In this document: positions 1-6,261 of the stretch, piece after piece
How positions within the stretch are numbered: the stretch's first letter is position 1
Layout of the letters: each line of letters begins with the position of its first letter
Assembly: GCA_002394535.1 (NCBI GenBank)
Contig: DGUG01000149.1
Coordinates: 2,274-8,534 of the forward strand
Direction of reading: 5' to 3'
Length of the DNA stretch: 6,261 nucleotides
Origin: Lachnospiraceae bacterium UBA4316
GTDB taxonomy: Bacteria > Bacillota > Clostridia > Lachnospirales > Lachnospiraceae
The notes under the pieces: generated by a model
What the model was told of the DNA's origin: nothing
Databases searched by the model: none
What the model saw: only the letters and a program-made list of their open reading frames with translations
Translations under genes and position numbers: made by a program

Positions 1-3000
1 AGGGAATGGGGAATGGAAGCGATAGCCATAACCGATCACGGTGTTGTCCAGGCCTTTACCGAAGCGTTCCATCATATAAGAGACAAGAAGATAAATGATT
101 TTAAAGTCATTTACGGTATGGAAGGTTATGTTGTCGATGATACGTCACAGGTCGCGGTTAATCCGGAAGATCATACAATAAATGATACGTTTGTGGTATT
201 CGATATTGAGACGACGGGATTTTCACCGACGGTGAACAATATAATCGAGATCGGAGCGGTCAAGATTGCGGAGGGCATGATAGTTGACAGATTCTCCACG
301 TTCGTTAACCCCAAAGAGCCTATTCCCTACAGGATAGAAAAACTGACCGGAATAAACGATTCCATGGTGGAGGATGCTCCCTTCATAAACGATGCACTCA
401 CGCAGTTTTCGAAGTTCTGTGAAGGTGCGGTGTATGTTGCCCATAATGCAAACTTTGACATGGGATTTATCAAGGCAAAGGAAGAGGCAGCGGGCATAGT
501 CCGTCCGTACAGTTATGTGGATACTCTCGGTATGGCAAGGCTTCTCGTGCCTGAGATTGCCAGATTCAAGCTGGACAATCTGTGCAAATTCTTCAAGATT
601 TCCCTTGAAAATCATCACAGGGCTGTAGACGATGCCGAGGCTACCGCACATATATTCTTAAAACTCATAGAGAGGCTTGCGGCGAAAAATGTTGATACTC
701 TAAAGGGCTTAAACGATCTTTGCGCTGCGTCAGATGAGAAGATCAGAAAATCACCGAGTAATCATATAATTCTTCTTGCTGCAAACGAGACCGGAAGGGT
801 AAATCTGTATAAGCTTGTATCCCAATCCCATATCAGGTACTACAACGGACATGCAAGGATTCCGAAGAGTCTGATAGAGAAGCATCGTGAGGGGCTCATA
901 ATCGGCTCAGCCTGTGAACAGGGAGAGCTGTATCAGGCAATAATAAGCAAGAGGAGCGAAGACGAGATACTCCGTATTGCCAGGTTTTATGACTACCTTG
1001 AGATTCAGCCTAACGGCAATAACGAATTCATGATAAGAGAGGATCGTTTTGAAGATATCAATTCCGAAAAGGATCTTGAGGACATTAACAAAAAGATAAT
1101 TGAGATAGGTGATATGCTCGGTAAACCGGTTGTTGCAACCTGTGACGTTCATTTTCTTAATCCCGAGGATGAAGTGTACCGTCGAGTGCTTATGGCGGGA
1201 AAAGGATTCAAGGATGCGGATATGCAGGCACCCCTTTTCCTTCGTACAACCGAGGAAATGCTTGCGGAGTTTGATTATCTGGGGTTCGACAAGGCGTATG
1301 AGGTAGTAGTTACCAATACACGTAAGATCGCAGATATGATCGAGACAATAGAGCCGGTGCGCCCTGACAAGTGTCCGCCTGTCATTGAGAATTCCGATAA
1401 GATCCTTACGGATATATGTTACCGGAGAGCAAGGGAAATATACGGAGATGATCTGCCGGAGCAGGTATCGGCAAGGCTTGATAGGGAGCTTCATTCCATC
1501 ATCACAAACGGATTTGCCGTGATGTATATAATAGCCCAGAAGCTTGTATGGAAATCAAATGAGGATGGTTATCTTGTGGGGTCGAGAGGATCGGTAGGGT
1601 CCTCCTTTGTTGCCACAATGGCCGGGATTACCGAAGTTAATCCCCTGCCACCTCATTATTATTGCAGCTCCTGCCATTATGTGGATTTTGATTCCGACGA
1701 GGTCAGAGCCTATGCCGGAAGAGCGGGTTGCGATATGCCCGATAAATTGTGTCCTGAGTGTGGGGCGCCTCTTAAAAAAGACGGTTTTGATATTCCGTTT
1801 GAAACATTCCTCGGATTCAAAGGAGACAAGGAGCCTGATATTGACCTGAATTTCTCCGGTGAGTACCAGTCAAAGGCTCATAAGTACACCGAAGTTATTT
1901 TCGGAGCGGGACAGACATTCAGAGCCGGAACAATCGGAACACTTGCTGACAAGACCGCATACGGATATGTAAAAAGATACTTCGAAGACAAACATATGGA
2001 CAAGAGACCTTGCGAAATCGACAGACTTGCAAGAGGATGTACCGGTGTGCGACGTACTACAGGACAGCACCCCGGGGGTATTATAGTTCTGCCCCGGGGA
2101 GAGGATATCGATTCCTTTACACCGATACAGCACCCCGCCGATGATATGAAGTCGGATATAATAACGACTCATTTTGATTATCACTCGATAGATCATAACC
2201 TGCTAAAACTTGATATTCTCGGACACGATGATCCTACAATGATCAGGATGCTTCAGGATCTTACAGGGACAGATCCTAAAGAGGTTGCACTTGATGATCC
2301 GGAAGTCATGAGCCTTTTTGCATCCACCGATGCTCTGGGGATAACGCCGGATGATATAGGAGGGTGTCCTTTGGGGTGCCTTGGAATACCCGAATTCGGA
2401 ACGGATTTTGTCATACAGATGCTTGTTGATACAAAGCCTTCCGCATTCTCAGATCTTGTCAGAATATCCGGACTGTCTCACGGAACCGATGTATGGCTGA
2501 ACAATGCGCAGACTGTTATTGAAGAAGGCAAGGCTACAATATCGACAGCCATATGTACGAGAGACGACATAATGACTTATCTGATCAACATGGGACTTGA
2601 GAGTTCTCTTGCCTTTAATATCATGGAGAAGGTCAGAAAAGGTACCGTGGCAAAAGGCAAATGTGCCGAATGGCCGGAGTGGAAACAGGAAATGCTTGAC
2701 CATGGAGTGCCGGACTGGTATGTATGGTCCTGTGAAAAGATAAAGTATATGTTCCCGAAAGCCCACGCCGCTGCGTATGTAATGATGGCATGGCGCATCG
2801 CTTATTATAAGATCAAGTATCCGCTTGCGTATTATGCGGCATATTTTTCCATAAGGGCGTCGGCGTTTTCATACGAGACCATGTGCCGCGGACGGGAGGT
2901 ACTTGCGGAAGAGATTGCCCGCTACCGCAAGATGTCATCGGATTCATCCGTCAAGATGACCAGTAAACAGGAAAATACTCTGAAGGATCTGAAAATAGCG

Positions 3001-3297
3001 GAGGAAATGTATGCAAGGGGATACGATTTTTGTCCTATAGACATTTTCAAAGCCAGAGCACATCATTGCCAGATCATCGACGGTAAGATAATGCCGAGAC
3101 TTGACTGCATTGACGGTCTGGGAGATAAGGCAGCCGATGGTGTTACGGATGCGGCCTCCGACGGGCCTTTCCTGTCAATCGATGATTTTATCGACAGAAC
3201 CAAGGTGTCCAAAACAGTTGCGGACCATATGGTGGAGCTGGGGCTTCTGGAAGGGTTGCCGCAGTCAAACCAATTGTCGCTGTTCGACATAGTGTAG
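1..3297 (+). CDS. polC: DNA polymerase III alpha subunit, PolC type (5'-truncated by window edge)
   Basis: Replicative DNA polymerase of Firmicutes, with proofreading, acting at the fork with the beta clamp. The frame is open from base 1 (Arg-Glu-Trp-Gly before the Met at 13), and that Met lies inside the conserved PHP stretch ending AITDHG, so it is not the start. About 340 N-terminal residues (N-terminal and OB domains, start of PHP) are missing compared with a usual length near 1440. Numbering from base 1: PHP part to ~60; DEDDh exonuclease ~62-228 with DIETTG (D68, E70), HNANFD (D153) and HRAVDD (H206, D211); PHP resumes to ~440; polymerase core after that. The YLVGSRGSVGSS loop, a Cys4 zinc site (C555, C558, C584, C587) and catalytic aspartates in PDIDLNF (D613, D615) and LKLDILG (D738) are all present. 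Further on are IPEFGT, SGLSHGTDVW and the MFPKAHAAAY fingers segment, then a helix-hairpin-helix (IDGLGDKAA, ~1037). It ends with a clamp-binding QLSLF. All key residues are intact, so it should be functional. Confidence 0.98.
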   Translation, partial: REWGMEAIAITDHGVVQAFTEAFHHIRDKKINDFKVIYGMEGYVVDDTSQVAVNPEDHTINDTFVVFDIETTGFSPTVNNIIEIGAVKIAEGMIVDRFSTFVNPKEPIPYRIEKLTGINDSMVEDAPFINDALTQFSKFCEGAVYVAHNANFDMGFIKAKEEAAGIVRPYSYVDTLGMARLLVPEIARFKLDNLCKFFKISLENHHRAVDDAEATAHIFLKLIERLAAKNVDTLKGLNDLCAASDEKIRKSPSNHIILLAANETGRVNLYKLVSQSHIRYYNGHARIPKSLIEKHREGLIIGSACEQGELYQAIISKRSEDEILRIARFYDYLEIQPNGNNEFMIREDRFEDINSEKDLEDINKKIIEIGDMLGKPVVATCDVHFLNPEDEVYRRVLMAGKGFKDADMQAPLFLRTTEEMLAEFDYLGFDKAYEVVVTNTRKIADMIETIEPVRPDKCPPVIENSDKILTDICYRRAREIYGDDLPEQVSARLDRELHSIITNGFAVMYIIAQKLVWKSNEDGYLVGSRGSVGSSFVATMAGITEVNPLPPHYYCSSCHYVDFDSDEVRAYAGRAGCDMPDKLCPECGAPLKKDGFDIPFETFLGFKGDKEPDIDLNFSGEYQSKAHKYTEVIFGAGQTFRAGTIGTLADKTAYGYVKRYFEDKHMDKRPCEIDRLARGCTGVRRTTGQHPGGIIVLPRGEDIDSFTPIQHPADDMKSDIITTHFDYHSIDHNLLKLDILGHDDPTMIRMLQDLTGTDPKEVALDDPEVMSLFASTDALGITPDDIGGCPLGCLGIPEFGTDFVIQMLVDTKPSAFSDLVRISGLSHGTDVWLNNAQTVIEEGKATISTAICTRDDIMTYLINMGLESSLAFNIMEKVRKGTVAKGKCAEWPEWKQEMLDHGVPDWYVWSCEKIKYMFPKAHAAAYVMMAWRIAYYKIKYPLAYYAAYFSIRASAFSYETMCRGREVLAEEIARYRKMSSDSSVKMTSKQENTLKDLKIAEEMYARGYDFCPIDIFKARAHHCQIIDGKIMPRLDCIDGLGDKAADGVTDAASDGPFLSIDDFIDRTKVSKTVADHMVELGLLEGLPQSNQLSLFDIV
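3271..3285 (+). other. Beta-clamp-binding pentapeptide codons at the PolC C-terminus
   Basis: These codons spell Gln-Leu-Ser-Leu-Phe, the canonical form of the short motif by which bacterial PolC binds the DnaN sliding clamp. It is followed by only Asp-Ile-Val and a TAG stop. Its position supports an intact, correctly terminated polymerase C-terminus. Confidence 0.85.
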
Positions 3298-3391
3298 TGT
3301 TATTATTTGACAATTTATTGGACTATTATTTACGCGAGAAGCGGGTCCTGTCTGCCAGAATTTTAAAGAACATTGTACCAGGGAGTCAACT
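3298..3391. other. Intergenic gap between polC and the downstream cassette
   Basis: This 94-base AT-rich spacer has no stable GC-rich hairpin followed by a T run, so no intrinsic terminator for polC is visible. The only pairing seen is weak: GGAC at 3320-3323 with GTCC at 3345-3348, and CGC/GCG around GAGAA at 3333-3343. A perfect TTGACA (-35 consensus) is at 3307-3312, but the nearest -10-like hexamers (TATTAT at 3324, TATTTA at 3327) are 11 and 14 bases away, too close for a standard sigma-A promoter. The cassette may be transcribed by read-through from polC or from a weak promoter here. Confidence 0.5.
3381..3385 (+). promoter_or_regulatory. Ribosome binding site for the glycosidase-like gene
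   Basis: GGGAG ends six bases before the ATG at 3392, a good Shine-Dalgarno match at normal spacing. It favours this start over the in-frame ATG at 3410, which has a possible but more distant GGAG at 3395-3398. Confidence 0.7.
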
Positions 3392-4810
3392 ATGGGAGAG
3401 CCTGTATATATGATAAAAAAGATCCACATGGGACCTGCGAAATGTGCTCTCGATATCGGTGACGGGAGCGAAAGAGGCGAATATGTAAATCAGGATTATA
3501 TACTGAATGTGCTTGGTCGTCCTCACAGAGCGGTTAACATAATGTACACATATTATCCAAAGGACAAACAATGGCCCCGGCGGATTTCAGAGGCTTGTGC
3601 CGATATGGATGTAAATTTTGCGTGGGATTATCCTTACGATGACTATCCGCCCTTTACCCCTGACGGTGCGCAGTTTGAGCAGATGCGCGACATAAGAAGG
3701 CACGGCCAGGATGTTATGTTAACCTTGACTATTGACTGCTCTCTTGATGACAATGAACTGATAAGTATTGCAGAGCAGTTATCGACCTTTGGACGCATGA
3801 TGCTTCGGATAAATCATGAGTGTAACGGTAACTGGTTCACCCACAACCGCCGGTTTTCATATGAGCAGATCGGGAAGTTTTTTGTACGCTTTTGTAATAT
3901 AATAAAAGAGCATGCCCCGAATGTAAGAGTAGTGTTTTGTGCAGGACTTGTCGCAGAAGACGGAAAGGTGGAGCATGAGGACGTGTTTGCAGACGCTTAC
4001 CGTGCGGCTGATGTATGGTCGGCAGATAAGTACATCGCGCTTCACTACGGATGGCCGTATGATAAAGCCGAAGCAGGCGGCGGAAGATATGAATCACAAC
4101 CGGTCAGGGAAGTGTTTGAGACATTTGGCAGAACCTACAAAAGACTATGTTCTCAGTTCGGAAATAAACCGTTTATTCAGGCCGAATCAAATGCAGACGG
4201 GGATGTTACCGGACCGATGCAACAGGGTGGAATCGTATCGTCCTATTACAATATGGTAAGAGACGAAAATGCGAGGTGGCTGTCCGGAATATCCATGTAC
4301 CAGTTTCGGGACAGGGGCAGACTCGGTCTTGAGATTCAGGATCCGAACAATGCAGCTGTTGGGATTGCACAGCCTCTTTTGAAGGAATACAAAAGGATCA
4401 TGCAATATCCCTATTTTTCACCGGAAATTACCGTACAGGGGGAGACATCTTATCCGGCAACGCTCCGTTGGGGCGGCAGTGAGGATGCCGACGGTATTGA
4501 GATCGTGACGGAATTTGAGCATACTCCCGAATTTTGTGAAGTGACCTTGCAGGAGGATCTTTGCCTTATGCTTGAGTTTAACGGGAGATGGTTTTACAAG
4601 GGGGTCGGCGTAGCGGAAATTGATCTTATGCCTGCGTTTTTTGAGCGACCGCTTACGGGCAGGGTAAATGTTCCGCTTAGGATTTTTGCAACGCCTCCCG
4701 ACGGGGAAAATCACAAATGCGGCAGGGATGACTGGAATACTTCGCAGTATTATGAAATGACCCGGGAAGTACAATTCAGAATCAGGTACGAGACAACATA
4801 TGGAGAATAA
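3392..4810 (+). CDS. Cytoplasmic GH26-like (clan GH-A) glycoside hydrolase family protein
   Basis: A 472-residue protein likely to be a retaining-type glycosidase with a TIM barrel; its substrate is unknown. Seen in the sequence: residues ~40-340 have the order expected of a GH26-like barrel. A strand ending in RINHECNGNWF (~139-149) matches the GH26 acid/base pattern His-Glu-x-Asn-Gly-x-Trp, making E143 the candidate acid/base. WSADKYIALHYGW (~209-221) resembles the barrel segment where GH26 enzymes have an aromatic-rich loop. KPFIQAESNADGD (~259-271) places E265 as candidate nucleophile. Residues ~345-472 look like a beta-rich accessory domain. There is no signal peptide or membrane segment, so it should be cytoplasmic, which is unusual for polymer-degrading GH26 enzymes and suggests a small imported or internal substrate. 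The last 11 bases overlap the next gene, implying coupled translation. The assignment rests on motif resemblance; another GH-A family (GH5, GH39, GH113) or a non-catalytic relative is possible. Confidence 0.72.
   Translation: MGEPVYMIKKIHMGPAKCALDIGDGSERGEYVNQDYILNVLGRPHRAVNIMYTYYPKDKQWPRRISEACADMDVNFAWDYPYDDYPPFTPDGAQFEQMRDIRRHGQDVMLTLTIDCSLDDNELISIAEQLSTFGRMMLRINHECNGNWFTHNRRFSYEQIGKFFVRFCNIIKEHAPNVRVVFCAGLVAEDGKVEHEDVFADAYRAADVWSADKYIALHYGWPYDKAEAGGGRYESQPVREVFETFGRTYKRLCSQFGNKPFIQAESNADGDVTGPMQQGGIVSSYYNMVRDENARWLSGISMYQFRDRGRLGLEIQDPNNAAVGIAQPLLKEYKRIMQYPYFSPEITVQGETSYPATLRWGGSEDADGIEIVTEFEHTPEFCEVTLQEDLCLMLEFNGRWFYKGVGVAEIDLMPAFFERPLTGRVNVPLRIFATPPDGENHKCGRDDWNTSQYYEMTREVQFRIRYETTYGE
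4800..4810 (+). other. 11-base overlap of the glycosidase-like and PHP genes
   Basis: The ATG of the PHP gene at 4800 precedes the TAA of the upstream gene at 4808-4810 and lies in another frame. No strong Shine-Dalgarno precedes this ATG (only AGG at 4784-4786, 13 bases away), so initiation probably depends on ribosomes arriving from the upstream gene. Confidence 0.7.
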
Positions 4811-5567
4811 GAGAATACTATCTATTCCCGGTTACGGTTATATGTATGAGACCCACTCGCATTCGAAGGAATCAAGTGCGTGTGCAAGAGATTCGGCTGT
4901 TGATATGGCAAAAGCACATAAGACGGCGGGATACACGGGAATGATACTTACCAACCATAACTGGGGAGGAAATACATCCGTAAGCCGTGAACTGTCATGG
5001 AGTGATTTTCTTGACGCATTTTTTGAGCCCTACTATCTTGCAAAGAGGTGGGGAGATGATAATGATTTTCAGGTGTTTCCGGGATACGAGGCAGGGTACA
5101 ACGGAACGGAGTTCCTTATTTACGGTCTTGATATCAAGTGGATGCATGATCACCCGGAGATAAGAGATGCATCTGTAGAGGAACAGTTTGAGATCGTACA
5201 TGCCGGGGGCGGTATCGTTGTTCACGCCCATCCTTTCCGGGAGGCCTTTTATATTAAAGAGATCAGGCTGTATCCGGAATACATAGATGCGGTAGAGGGT
5301 GTCAACGCTGCACACTGCCCTTACAACGGACTGCCGGATAACACGGATTTTAATGTAAAGGCTTTGGACTATGCTCAGAGGCTGGGCAAGGTAATAACAG
5401 GCGGAAGTGACATACACAACGTGAATCTTATCGGAGGCGGAATGGCATTTCCGAGAAAACTTAAGAATATAAATGATTTTGTATCGGTTTTAAAATGTGC
5501 CGGTGCGGACGATTACCGTGTAACAGACGGAACCCGTGTCTGGGACGCCTGCGGAGGAAGACTATGA
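4800..5567 (+). CDS. PHP-domain metal-dependent phosphoesterase
   Basis: A 255-residue cytoplasmic protein of the PHP (polymerase and histidinol phosphatase) superfamily, which hydrolyses phosphate esters using a cluster of metal ions. The metal-site motifs appear in the usual order: YETHSHS (H19, H21), ILTNHN (H53), FPGYEAG (E97), VVHAHPFR (H144, possibly H142), the EGVNAAH strand (~166-172) and GGSDIHN (D204, H206). Two departures from the commonest PHP pattern are visible: TNH instead of TDH in motif II, and Ser-Ser-Ala-Cys-Ala after the first His pair where many members have Ser-Asp-Gly. The second resembles a Firmicutes PHP subgroup rather than a damaged site. No secretion signal or membrane segment is present. 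The length suits a single-domain PHP enzyme. It overlaps both neighbours, so it is made in step with the glycosidase-like protein and the membrane sensor. The substrate is not predictable; a sugar phosphate or phosphorylated glycoside would fit the context, but that is inference. The next in-frame Met is residue 15 and would cut close to motif I. Confidence 0.88.
   Translation: MENKRILSIPGYGYMYETHSHSKESSACARDSAVDMAKAHKTAGYTGMILTNHNWGGNTSVSRELSWSDFLDAFFEPYYLAKRWGDDNDFQVFPGYEAGYNGTEFLIYGLDIKWMHDHPEIRDASVEEQFEIVHAGGGIVVHAHPFREAFYIKEIRLYPEYIDAVEGVNAAHCPYNGLPDNTDFNVKALDYAQRLGKVITGGSDIHNVNLIGGGMAFPRKLKNINDFVSVLKCAGADDYRVTDGTRVWDACGGRL
5553..5557 (+). promoter_or_regulatory. Ribosome binding site for the membrane sensor gene
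   Basis: GGAGG lies inside the end of the PHP gene, six bases before the ATG at 5564. It is a strong Shine-Dalgarno at ideal spacing and fixes the start of the next gene. With the ATGA overlap (5564-5567) it points to coupled or re-initiated translation. Confidence 0.8.
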
Positions 5568-6261
5568 AACTTGCAAGAGTTACAAAAAAAGGTAATAAAT
5601 CATTTTACATTGAGTTCATGCTTATGACACTGGCGCCTCTTATCGTATGCGGCATTGTTATGATCATTGTATGCTCGCAATCCATGTCTAAAGCCATAAA
5701 AGATGATGTGTCCGATAATCTTAAAAATGTGGCACATACGATACAGCTGGCATATGATATGAGATATCCGGGAAACTGGAATGTTAAGAGCGAGGGGGGC
5801 AACGTAAAGGATGTAACCCTGTATAAGGGCGGGGAGCCGGTTTCCGACAAGTATGATTTTATTGACAGCATCAGCGGGGAAAGCCAGCTTGAGATATCAA
5901 TATTCTATATGGATACAAGGCTTCTGACGACGATCCGCGGAAATGACGGGGAGCGGCTTGAGATGACTGTTGCCAGCGATAAAATCGTTGATGACGTATA
6001 TCGAGGTAAGGCAAGTGTTTTCTACGATAATGTCAAGATTGCCTCGACGGATTACTACGCGTATTATGCACCTATTATGTCCGAGGGCGGAAGCGAGTGT
6101 TTGGGAATGATCGGTGTTGCAAAGCCTTCGGATGCGTTAAAGGATACCATTAGCAGCTCAATAAACAGGAATATTCTTGTGATGATCCTTGGTATTCTTG
6201 TTACGTCATTCTTTATCACAAGATTTGCAAACGGTATCGTAACAATCATAAAGCGTATGCT
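5564..6261 (+). CDS. Membrane sensor with extracytoplasmic Cache-like domain, probable chemotaxis receptor (3'-truncated by window edge)
   Basis: The frame opens at the ATG of an ATGA overlap with the PHP stop and stays open to the window end, giving 232 complete codons and no stop. Seen: a basic N-terminus (MKLARVTKKGNK), a first membrane segment at ~18-37, an extracytoplasmic region ~40-202, then a second membrane segment ~203-218 followed by a basic cytoplasmic stretch reaching KRM at the edge. The outer region ends in a Cache-like pattern: DDVYRGKASVFYDNVKIAS (~143-161), then DYYAYYAPI (~163-171) and LGMIGVAKPSDAL (~180-192). These fit the last strands of single Cache domains that bind small ligands in bacterial receptors. 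Residues just after the second membrane segment would be the start of a HAMP or similar linker. In Clostridia this architecture is most often a methyl-accepting chemotaxis protein, but the output domain is outside the window, so a histidine kinase or a diguanylate cyclase/phosphodiesterase cannot be excluded. Confidence 0.8.
   Translation, partial: MKLARVTKKGNKSFYIEFMLMTLAPLIVCGIVMIIVCSQSMSKAIKDDVSDNLKNVAHTIQLAYDMRYPGNWNVKSEGGNVKDVTLYKGGEPVSDKYDFIDSISGESQLEISIFYMDTRLLTTIRGNDGERLEMTVASDKIVDDVYRGKASVFYDNVKIASTDYYAYYAPIMSEGGSECLGMIGVAKPSDALKDTISSSINRNILVMILGILVTSFFITRFANGIVTIIKRM

Noticed and set aside
13..15. ATG at base 13 as the start of the polymerase gene
   Set aside because: The residues before it (Glu-Trp-Gly) continue the conserved PHP motif leading to AITDHG, and a start here would remove the N-terminal and OB domains. 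The gene begins upstream of the window.
223..651. 142-codon open frame on the minus strand
   Set aside because: It mirrors the PolC exonuclease domain, whose three catalytic motifs fix the plus frame as coding.
907..1494. 195-codon open frame on the minus strand
   Set aside because: It lies wholly inside polC, antisense to strongly conserved PHP and polymerase sequence. Its translation shows no recognisable domain and no ribosome binding site supports it.
3307..3332. Sigma-A promoter from TTGACA plus TATTAT/TATTTA
   Set aside because: Spacers of 11 and 14 bases are outside the normal 16-18 range, and the hexamer at 17 bases (TTACGC) is a poor -10. It is recorded only as an orphan -35.
3320..3348. 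Possible terminator hairpin GGAC...GTCC after polC
   Set aside because: The stem is only four base pairs with a 21-base loop and has no following T run, so it is not a credible intrinsic terminator.
4995..5417. 140-codon open frame on the minus strand
   Set aside because: It is antisense to the conserved PHP motifs, which fix the plus-strand frame. The translation shows no recognisable domain.
1..5567. Functional link between the PHP domain of PolC and the separate PHP protein
   Set aside because: The two share only the superfamily fold. The PHP gene belongs to the downstream cassette, and nothing in the sequence ties it to replication.

Overview
The window holds four genes, all on the plus strand, and reads as a piece of a chromosome from a low-to-moderate GC Firmicute, most likely a Clostridia/Lachnospiraceae-type bacterium. 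The main support is the first gene, a PolC-type replicative DNA polymerase III with an inserted proofreading exonuclease and a PHP domain, an architecture typical of Firmicutes. Frequent AGA/AGG and ATA codons and strong purine-rich ribosome binding sites agree. The family-level placement is inferred from general sequence character, not from a search.

Layout: bases 1-3297 encode the C-terminal three quarters of PolC (its 5' end lies outside the window). A 94-base gap follows (3298-3391) with no convincing terminator or promoter. Next comes a compact cassette of three genes. The first (3392-4810) is a 472-residue intracellular protein that looks like a clan GH-A (GH26-like) TIM-barrel glycoside hydrolase with a C-terminal extension. 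The second (4800-5567) is a 255-residue PHP-family metal-dependent phosphoesterase. The third (5564 to beyond the end) is a membrane protein with a TM - extracytoplasmic Cache-like domain - TM layout, probably the N-terminal sensor half of a chemotaxis receptor or another transmembrane signalling protein. The last gene has no stop codon inside the window.

The three downstream genes overlap (11 bases, then an ATGA overlap of 4 bases), so they are very likely co-transcribed and translationally coupled. polC may read through into them, since no terminator is visible. PolC does chromosome replication. The other three suggest a unit in which a sensor and two cytoplasmic hydrolases (a glycosidase-like and a phosphoesterase-like enzyme) are made together, possibly for a phosphorylated or otherwise modified saccharide. 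That joint role is inference from gene order only. No mobile elements, CRISPR arrays, tRNA/rRNA genes or notable repeats were seen.
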